A stretch of DNA of 64,000 nt from Osmia lignaria lignaria (taxonomy: Eukaryota > Arthropoda > Insecta > Hymenoptera > Megachilidae). Below the pieces are notes generated by a model. The model ran no database searches. It worked only from the letters and a program-made list of their open reading frames with translations, and was not told the origin of the DNA. Every line of letters starts with the position of its first letter. The stretch's first letter is position 1. The stretch is taken from the NCBI RefSeq assembly GCF_051020975.1, contig NW_027478162.1, positions 16,120,001 through 16,184,000 of the forward strand. The letters are read 5' to 3'. This document shows, piece by piece, positions 51,101 through 61,358 of this stretch. Made by a program: the position numbers and the translations under genes.

Positions 51101-53952
51101 AAGCCGCACCAATATAGTAGAGATACAGAAACACCGTGGCCCCTTTCTTTGAGATAACTCTGCACTATTGCGAGCTGTAAATGCCACTTCCAGCTTAGCT
51201 GTGCAGAAGAAGAACAACAAGAAGAAGAAATATCTCGAAATATGTCCGTCAGGCCCCTTCCCTTGAGATAAATCTGCAAATATCTCGGAAACGAAGCGAG
51301 CTATGGCAAAATGTTAAGAGACCTTTTTTGTAGAGAATTATGTTTCCTACTTTTTATGTTCTATGATATTTTTTGATCAGATGCGTAGTTCTCGAGATAT
51401 ATCAAGATATTTAAAAGTTCCGAAGCCGCACCAACATAATAGAGATACAGAAACACCGTGGCCCCTTTCTTTGAGATAACTCTGCACTAGTGCGAGCCGC
51501 AAATGCCACTTCCAGCTTAGCTGTGCAGAAGAAGAACAACAAGAAGAAGAAATATCTCGAAATATGTCCGTCAGGCCCCTTCCCTTGAGATATATCTGCA
51601 AATATCTCGGAAACGAAGCGAGCTATGGCAAAATGTTAAGAGACCTTTTTTGTAGAGAATCATGTTTCCTACAATTTATGTTCTATGATATTTTTTGATC
51701 AGAAGCGTAGTTTTCGAGATACATCGAGATATTTAAAAGTTCCGAAGCCGCACCAACATAATAGGGATACAGAAACACCGTGGCCCCTTTCTTTGAGATA
51801 ACTCTGCACTAGTGCGAGCCGCAAATGCCGCTTCCAGCTTAGCTGTGCAGAAGAAGAACAACAAGAAGAAGAAATATCTCGAAATATGTCCGTCAGGCCC
51901 CTTCCCTTGAGATAAATCTGCAAATATCTCGGAAACGAAGCGAGCTATGGCAAAATGTTAAGAGACCTTTTTTGTAGAGAATTAAGTTTCCTACTTTTTA
52001 TCTTCCATGATATTTTTTGATCAGATGCGTAGTTCTCGAGATATATCAAGATATTTAAAAGTTCCGAAGCCGCACCAACATAATAGAGATACAGAAACAC
52101 CGTGGCCCCTTTCTTTGAGATAACTCTGCACTATTGCGAGCTGTAAATGCCACCTCCAGCTTAGCTGTGCAGAAGAAGAACAACAAGAAGAAGAAATATC
52201 TCGAAATATGTCCGTCAGGCCCCTTCCCTTGAGATATATCTGCAAATATCTCGGAAACGAAGCGAGCTATGGCAAAATGTTCAGAGACCTTTTTTGTAGA
52301 GCATTATGTTTCCTACAATTTATGTTCTATGATATTTTTTGATCAGAAGCGTAGTTTTCGAGATACATCGAGATATTTAAAAGTTCCGAAGCCGCACCAA
52401 CATAATAGAGATACAGAAACACCGTGGCCCCTTTCTTTGAGATAACTCTGCACTAGTGCGAGCCGCAAATGCCACTTCCAGCTGAGCTGTGCAGAAGAAG
52501 AACAACAAGAAGAAGAAATATCTCGAAATATGTCTGTCAGGCCCCTTCCCTTGAGATATATCTGCAAATATCTCGGAAAGGAAGCGAGCTATGGCAAAAT
52601 GTTAAGAGACCTTTTTTGTAGAGAATTCTGTTTCCTACAATTTATGCTCTATGATATTTTTTGATCAGAAGCGTAGTTTTCGAGATATATCGAGATATTT
52701 AAAAGTTCCGAAGCCGCACCAACATAATAGAGATACAGAAACACCGTGGCCCCTTTCTTTGAGATAACTCTGCACTAGTGCGAGCCGCAAATGCCACTTC
52801 CAGCTTAGCTGTGCAGAAGAAGAACAACAAGAAGAAGAAATATCTCGAAATATGTCCGTCAGGCCCCTTCCCTTGAGATAAATCTGCAAATATCTCGGAA
52901 ACGAAGCGAGCTATGGCAAAATGTGAAGAGACCTTTTTTGTAGAGAATTATGTTTCCTACAATTTATGTTCTATGATATTTTTTGATCAGAAGCGTAGTT
53001 TTCGAGATACATCGAGATATTTAAAAGTTCCGAAGCCGCACCAACATAATAGGGATACAGAAACACCGTGGCCCCTTTCTTTGAGATAACTCTGCACTAG
53101 TGCGAGCCGCAAATGCCGCTTCCAGCTTAGCTGTGCAGAAGAAGAACAACAAGAAGAAGAAATATCTCGAAATATGTCCGTCAGGCCCCTTCCCTTGAGA
53201 TAAATCTGCAAATATCTCGGAAACGAAGCGAGCTATGGCAAAATGTTAAGAGACATTTTTTGTAGAGAATTATGTTTCCTACAATTTATGTTCTATGATA
53301 TTTTTTGATCAGAAGCGTAGTTTTCGAGATACATCGAGATATTTAAAAGTTCCGAAGCCGCACCAACATAATAGAGATACAGAAACACCGTGGCCCCTTT
53401 CTTTGAGATAACTCTGCACTATTGCGAGCTGCAAATGCCACTTCCAGCTTAGCTGTGCAGAAGAAGAACAACAAGAAGAAGAAATATCTCGAAATATGTC
53501 CGTCAGGCCCCTTCCCTTGAGATAAATCTGCAAATATCTCGGAAACGAAGAGAGCTATGGCAAAATGTTAAGAGACCTTTTTTGTAGAGAATTAAGTTTC
53601 CTACAATTTATGTTCTATGATATTTTTTGATCAGAAGCGTAGTTTTCGAGATATATCGAGATATTTAAAAGTTCCGAAGCCGCACCAACATAATAGAGAT
53701 ACAGAAACACCGTGGCCCCTTTCTTTGAGATAACTCAGCACTATTGCGAGCTGGAAATGCCACTTCCAGTTTAGCTGTGCAGAAGAAGAACAACAAGAAG
53801 AAGAAATATCTCGAAATATGTCCGTCAGGCCCCTTCCCTTGAGATATATCTGCAAATATCTCGGAAACGAAGCGAGCTATGGCAAAATGGTAAGAGACCT
53901 TTTTTGTAGAGAATTATGCTTCCTACAATTTATGTTCTATGATATTTTTTGA
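48157..53952. repeat. Region 5 higher-order repeat, copy 1 (18 monomers, 5796 bp)
   Basis: 48157 to about 51650 matches 53953 to about 57440 at offset 5796 bp. Markers are GATAAATCG heads, CTCAGCACT, CATAGTAGAG, CTCTACACT, ATCTTAAGAG, CTTCTAGC, GAAGCACCG, GAAGAATAAC and TTGTCGAG. A second GATAAATCG monomer lies 2254 bp in, at 50411. From 51699 the copy holds a sub-block with GATACATCG heads (51699, 52343, 52987, 53309) that is absent from copy 2. Confidence 0.85.
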
Positions 53953-56900
53953 TCAGAAGCGTAGTTTTCGAGATAAATCGAGATATTTAAAAGTTCCGAA
54001 GCCGCACCAACATAATAGAGATACAGAAACACCGTGGCCCCTTTCTTTGAGATAACTCAGCACTATTGCGAGCTGGAAATGCCACTTCCAGTTTAGCTGT
54101 GCAGAAGAAGAACAACAAGAAGAAGAAATATCTCGAAATATGTCCGTCAGGCCCCTTCCCTTGAGATAAATCTGCAAATATCTCGGAAACGAAGAGAGCT
54201 ATGGCAAAATGTTAAGAGACCTTTTTTGTAGAGAATTAAGTTTCCTACTTTTCATGTTCTACGATATTTTTTGATCAGATGCGTAGTTCTCGAGATATAT
54301 CAAGATATTTAAAAGTTCCGAAGCCGCACCAACATAGTAGAGATACAGAAACACCGTGGCCCCTTTCTTTGAGATAACTCTACACTATTGCGAGCTGTAA
54401 ATGCCACTTCCAGCTTAGCTGTGCAGAAGAAGAACAACAAGAAGAAGAAATATCTCGAAATATGTCCGTCAGGCCCCTTCCCTTGAGATAAATCTGCAAA
54501 TATCTCGGAAACGAAGCAAGCTATGGCAAAATGTTAAGAGACCTTTTTTGTAGAGAATTATGTTTCCTACAATTTACGTTCTATGATATTTTTTGATCAG
54601 AAGCGTAGTTTTCGAGATATATCGAGATATTTAAAAGTTCCGAAGCCGCACCAACATAATAGAGATACAGAAACACCGTGGCCCCTTTCTTTGAGATAAC
54701 TCTGCACTATTGCGACCTGCAAATGCCACTTCCAGCTCAGCTGTGCAGAAGAAGAACAACAAGAAGAAGAAATATCTCGAAATATGTCCGTCAGGCCCCT
54801 TCCCTTGAGATATATCTGCAAATATCTCGGAAACGAAGCGAGCTATGGCAAAATCTTAAGAGACCTTTTTTGTAGAGAATTAAGTTTCCTACTTTTAATG
54901 TTCTATGATATTTTTTGATCAGATGCGTAGTTCTCGAGATATATCAAGATATTTAAAAGTTCCGAAGCCGCACCAACATAGTAGAGATACAGAAACACCG
55001 TGGCCCCTTTCTTTGAGATAACTCTGCACTATTGCGAGCTGTAAATGCCACTTCTAGCTTAGCTGTGCAGAAGAAGAACAACAAGAAGAAGAAATATCTC
55101 GAAATATGTCCGTCAGGCCCCTTCCCTTGAGATAAATCTGCAAATATCTCGGAAACGAAGCGAGCTATGGCAAAATGTTAAGAGACCTTTTTTGTAGAGA
55201 ATTATGTTTCCTACTTTTTATGTTCGATGATATTTTTTGATCAGATGCGTAGTTCTCGAGATATATCAAGATATTTAAAAGTTCCGAAGCTGCACCAACA
55301 TAATAGAGGTACAGAAACACCGTGGCCTCTTTCTTTGAGATAACTCTGCACTATTGCGAGCTGCAAATGCCACTTCGAGCTTAGCTGTGCAGAAGAAGAA
55401 CAACAAGAAGAAGAAATATCTCGAAATATGTCCGTCAGACCCCCACCCTTGAGATGAATCTGCACATATCTCGGAAACGAAGCGAGCTATGGCAAAATGT
55501 TAAGAGACCTTTTTTGTAGAGAATAATGTTTCCTACAATTTACGTTCTATGATATTTTTTGATCAGAAGCGTAGTTTTCGAGATATATCGAGATATTTAA
55601 AAGTTCCGAAGCCGCACCAACATAATAGAGATACAGAAACACCGTGGCCCCTTTCTTTGAGATAACTCTGCACTATTGCGACCTGCAAATGTCACTTCCA
55701 GCTCACCTGTGCAGAAGAAGAACAACAAGAAGAAGAAATATCTCGAAATATGTCCGTCAGGCCCCTTCCCTTGAGATATATCTGCAAATATCTCGGAAAC
55801 GAAGCGAGCTATGGCAAAATGTTAAGAGACCTTTTTTGTAGAGAATTATGCTTCCTACAATTTATGTTCTATGATATTTTTTGATCAGAAGCGTAGTTTT
55901 CGAGATATATCGAGATATTTAAAAGTTCCGAAGCCGCACCAACATAATAGAGATACAGAAGCACCGTGGCCCCTTTCGTTGAGATAACTCTTCACTAGTG
56001 CGAGCCGCAAATGCCACTTCCAGCTTAGCTGTGCAGAAGAAGAATAACAAGAAGAAGAAATATCTCGAAATATGTCCGTCAGGCCCCTTCCCTTGAGATA
56101 AATCTGCAAATATCTCGGAAACGAAGCGAGCTATGGCAAAATGTTAAGAGACCTTTTTTGTCGAGAATTATGTTTCCTACAATTTATGTTCTATGATATT
56201 TTTTGATCAGAAGCGTAGTTTTCGAGATAAATCGAGATATTTAAAAGTTCCGAAGCCGCACCAACATAATAGAGATACAGAAACACCGTGGCCCCTTTCT
56301 TTGAGATAACTCAGCACTATTGCGAGCTGGAAATGCCACTTCCAGTTTAGCTGTGCAGAAGAAGAACAACAAGAAGAAGAAATATCTCGAAATATGTCCG
56401 TTAGGCCCCTTCCCTTGAGATAAATCTGCAAATATCTCGGAAACGAAGCGAGCTATGGCAAAATGTTAAGAGACCTTTTTTGTAGAGAATTAAGTTTCCT
56501 ACTTTTTATGTTCTATGATATTTTTTGATCAGATGCGTAGTTCTCGAGATATATCAAGATATTTAAAAGTTCCGAAGCCGCACCAACATAATAGAGATAC
56601 AGAAACACCGTGGCCCCTTTCTTTGAGATAACTCTGCACTATTGCGAGCTGCAAATGCCACTTCCAGCTTAGCTGTGCAGAAGAAGAACAACAAGAAGAA
56701 GAAATATCTCGAAATATGTCCGTCAGGCCCCTTCCCTTGAGATAAATCTGCAAATATCTCGGAAACGAAGAGAGCTATGGCAAAATGTTTAGAGACCTTT
56801 TTTGTAGAGAATTAAGTTTCCTACTTTTCATGTTCTATGATATTTTTTGATCAGATGCGTAGTTCTCGAGATATATCAAGATATTTAAAAGTTCCGAAGC

Positions 56901-58138
56901 CGCACCAATATAGTAGAGATACAGAAACACCGTGGCCCCTTTCTTTGAGATAACTCTGCACTATTGCGAGCTGTAAATGCCACTTCCAGCTTAGCTGTGC
57001 AGAAGAAGAACAACAAGAAGAAGAAATATCTCGAAATATGTCCGTCAGGCCCCTTCCCTTGAGATAAATCTGCAAATATCTCGGAAACGAAGCGAGCTAT
57101 GGCAAAATGTTAAGAGACCTTTTTTGTAGAGAATTATGTTTCCTACTTTTTATCTTCTATGATATTTTTTGATCAGATGCGTAGTTCTCGAGATATATCA
57201 AGATATTTAAAAGTTCCGAAGCCGCACCAACATAATAGAGATACAGAAACACCGTGGCTCCTTTCTTTGAGATAACTCTGCACTAGTGCGAGCCGCAAAT
57301 GCCACTTCCAGCTTAGCTGTGCAGAAGAAGAACAACAAGAAGAAGAAATATCTCGAAATATGTCCGTCAGGCCCCTTCCCTTGAGATATATCTGCAAATA
57401 TCTCGGAAACGAAGCGAGCTATGGCAAAATGTTAAGAGACCGTTTTTGTAGAGAATTAAGTTTCCTACTTTTTATGTTCTAGGATATTTTTTGATCAGAC
57501 GCGTAGTTCTCGAGATATATCAAGATATTTAAAAGTTCCGAAGCCGCACCAACATAATAGAGATACAGAAACACCGTGGCCCCTTTCTTTGAGATAACTC
57601 TGCACTATTGCGAGCTGCAAATGCCACTTCCAGCTTAGCTGTGCAGAAGAAGAACAACAAGAAGAAGAAATATCTCGAAATATGTCCGTCAGGCCCCTTC
57701 CCTTGAGATAAATCTGCAAATATCTCGGAAACGAAGAGAGCTATGGCAAAATGTTAAGAGACCTTTTTTGTAGAGAATTATGCTTCCTACAATTTATGTT
57801 CTATGATATTTTTTGATCAGAAGCGTAGTTTTCGAGATATATCGAGATATTTAAAAGTTCCGAAGCCGCACCAACATAATAGAGATACAGAAACACCGTG
57901 GCCCCTTTCTTTGAGATAACTCAGCACTATTGCGAGCTGGAAATGCCACTTCCAGTTTAGCTGTGCAGAAGAAGAACAACAAGAAGAAGAAATATCTCGA
58001 AATATGTCCGTCAGGCCCCTTCCCTTGAGATATATCTGCAAATATCTCGGAAACGAAGCGAGCTATGGCAAAATGGTAAGAGACCTTTTTTGTAGAGAAT
58101 TATGCTTCCTACAATTTATGTTCTATGATATTTTTTGA
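53953..58138. repeat. Region 5 higher-order repeat, copy 2 (13 monomers, 4186 bp)
   Basis: It follows copy 1 in order for eleven monomers, then a GACGCG-head A monomer (57495) and a monomer like 53631 (57817) lead directly to the next GATAAATCG start at 58139. The GATACATCG sub-block of copy 1 is missing. Private changes include CAGACCCCCACCC near 55441 and CTCACCTGTG near 55703. Confidence 0.82.
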
Positions 58139-61100
58139 TCAGAAGCGTAGTTTTCGAGATAAATCGAGATATTTAAAAGTTCCGAAGCCGCACCAACATA
58201 ATAGAGATACAGAAACACCGTGGCCCCTTTCTTTGAGATAACTCAGCACTATTGCGAGCTGGAAATGCCACTTCCAGTTTAGCTGTGCAGAAGAAGAACA
58301 ACAAGAAGAAGAAATATCTCGAAATATGTCCGTCAGGCCCCTTCCCTTGAGATATATCTGCAAATATCTCGGAAACGAAGCGAGCTATGGCAAAATGGTA
58401 AGAGACCTTTTTTGTAGAGAATTATGCTTCCTACAATTTATGTTCTATGATATTTTTTGATCAGAAGCGTAGTTTTCGAGATATATCAAGATATTTAAAA
58501 GTTCCGAAGCCGCACCAACATAATAGAGATACAGAAACACCGTGGCCCCTTTCTTTGAGATAACTCTGCACTATTGCGAGCTGCAAATGCCACTTCCAGC
58601 TTAGCTGTGCAGAAGAAGAACAACAAGAAGAAGAAATATCTCGAAATATGTCCGTCAGGCCCCTTCCCTTGAGATAAATCTGCAAATATCTCGGAAACGA
58701 AGAGAGCTATGGCAAAATGTTAAGAGACCTTTTTTGTAGAGAATTAAGTTTCCTACTTTTCATGTTGTATGATATTTTTTGATCAGATGCGTAGTTCTCG
58801 AGATATATCAAGATATTTAAAAGTTCCGAAGCCTCACCAACATAGTAGAGATACAGAAACACCGTGGCCCCTTTCTTTGAGATAACTCTACACTATTGCG
58901 AGCTGTAAATGCCACTTCCAGCTTAGCTGTGCAGAAGAAGAACAACAAGAAGAAGAAATATCTCGAAATATGTCCGTCAGGCCCCTTCCCTTGAGATAAA
59001 TCTGCAAATATCTCGGAAACGAAGCAAGCTATGGCAAAATGTTAAGAGACCTTTTTTGTAGAGAATTATGTTTCCTACAATTTACGTTCTATGATATTTT
59101 TTGATCAGAAGCGTAGTTTTCGAGATATATCGAGATATTTAAAAGTTCCGAAGCCGCACCAACATAATAGAGATACAGAAACACCGTGGCCCCTTTCTTT
59201 GAGATAACTCTGCACTATTGCGACCTGCAAATGCCACTTCCAGCTCAGCTGTGCAGAAGAAGAACAACAAGAAGAAGAAATATCTCGAAATATGTCCGTC
59301 AGGCCCCTTCCCTTGAGATATATCTGCAAATATCTCGGAAACGAAGCGAGCTATGGCAAAATCTTAAGAGACCTTTTTTGTAGAGAATTAAGTTTCCTAC
59401 TTTTAATGTTCTATGATATTTTTTGATCAGATGCGTAGTTCTCGAGATATATCAAGATATTTAAAAGTTCCGAAGCCGCACCAACATAGTAGAGATACAG
59501 AAACACCGTGGCGCCTTTCTTTGAGATAACTCTGCACTATTGCGAGCTGTAAATGCCACTTCTAGCTTAGCTGTGCAGAAGAAGACCAACAAGAAGAAGA
59601 AATATCTCGAAATATGTCCGTCAGGCCCCTTCCCTTGAGATAAATCTGCAAATATCTCGGAAACGAAGCGAGCTATGGCAAAATGTTAAGAGACCTTTTT
59701 TGTAGAGAATTATGTTTCCTACTTTTTATGTTCGATGATATTTTTTGATCAGATGCGTAGTTCTCGAGATATATCAAGATATTTAAAAGTTCCGAAGCTG
59801 CACCAACATAATAGAGGTACAGAAACACCGTGGCCTCTTTCTTTGAGATAACTCTGCACTATTGCGAGCTGCAAATGCCACTTCGAGCTTAGCTGTGCAG
59901 AAGAAGAACAACAAGAAGAAGAAATATCTCGAAATATGTCCGTCAGACCCCTTCCCTTGAGATGAATCTGCACATATCTCGGAAACGAAGCGAGCTATGG
60001 CAAAATGTTAAGAGACCTTTTTTGTAGAGAATAATCTTTCCTACAATTTACGTTCTATGATATTTTTTGATCAGAAGCGTAGTTTTCGAGATATATCGAG
60101 ATATTTAAAAGTTCCGAAGCCGCACCAACATAATAGAGATACAGAAACACCGTGGCCCCTTTCTTTGAGATAACTCTGCACTATTGCGACCTGCAAATGT
60201 CACTTCCAGCTCAGCTGTGCAGAAGAAGAACAACAAGAAGAAGAAATATCTCGAAATATGTCCGTCAGGCCCCTTCCCTTGAGATATATCTGCAAATATC
60301 TCGGAAACGAAGCGAGCTATGGCAAAATGTTAAGAGACCTTTTTTGTAGAGAATTATGCTTCCTACAATTTATGTTCTATGATATTTTTTGATCAGAAGC
60401 GTAGTTTTCGAGATATATCGAGATATTTAAAAGTTCCGAAGCCGCACCAACATAGTAGAGATACAGAAACACCGTGGCCCCTTTCTTTGAGATAACTCTA
60501 CACTATTGCGAGCTGTAAATGCCACTTCCAGCTTAGCTGTGCAGAAGAAGAACAACAAGAAGAAGAAATATCTCGAAATATGTCCGTCAGGCCCCTTCCC
60601 TTGAGATAAATCTGCAAATATCTCGGAAACGAAGCAAGCTATGGCAAAATGTTAAGAGACCTTTTTTGTAGAGAATTATGTTTCCTACAATTTACGTTCT
60701 ATGATATTTTTTGATCAGAAGCGTAGTTTTCGAGATATATCGAGATATTTAAAAGTTCCGAAGCCGCACCAACATAATAGAGATACAGAAACACCGTGGC
60801 CCCTTTCTTTGAGATAACTCTGCACTATTGCGACCTGCAAATGCCACTTCCAGCTCAGCTGTGCAGAAGAAGAACAACAAGAAGAAGAAATATCTCGAAA
60901 TATGTCCGTCAGGCCCCTTCCCTTGAGATATATCTGCAAATATCTCGGAAACGAAGCGAGCTATGGCAAAATCTTAAGAGACCTTTTTTGTAGAGAATTA
61001 AGTTTCCTACTTTTAATGTTCTATGATATTTTTTGATCAGATGCGTAGTTCTCGAGATATATCAAGATATTTAAAAGTTCCGAAGCCGCACCAACATAGT

Positions 61101-61358
61101 AGAGATACAGAAACACCGTGGCCCCTTTCTTTGAGATAACTCTGCACTATTGCGAGCTGTAAATGCCACTTCTAGCTTAGCTGTGCAGAAGAAGAACAAC
61201 AAGAAGAAGAAATATCTCGAAATATGTCCGTCAGGCCCCTTCCCTTGAGATAAATCTGCAAATATCTCGGAAACGAAGCGAGCTATGGCAAAATGTTAAG
61301 AGACGTTTTTTATAGAGAATTATGTTTCCTACAATTTATGTTCTATGATATTTTTTGA
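58139..61358. repeat. Region 5 higher-order repeat, copy 3 (rearranged)
   Basis: It begins like 53953, but an extra monomer (58461) precedes the CATAGTAGAG monomer (58783), making the offset to copy 2 4508 bp from there on. The three monomers 58783-59748 then recur as 60393-61358 at offset 1610 bp (5 monomers). The monomer at 60393 is a chimera: its B head matches 55885, and its CATAGTAGAG/CTCTACACT middle matches 58783. Confidence 0.8.
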
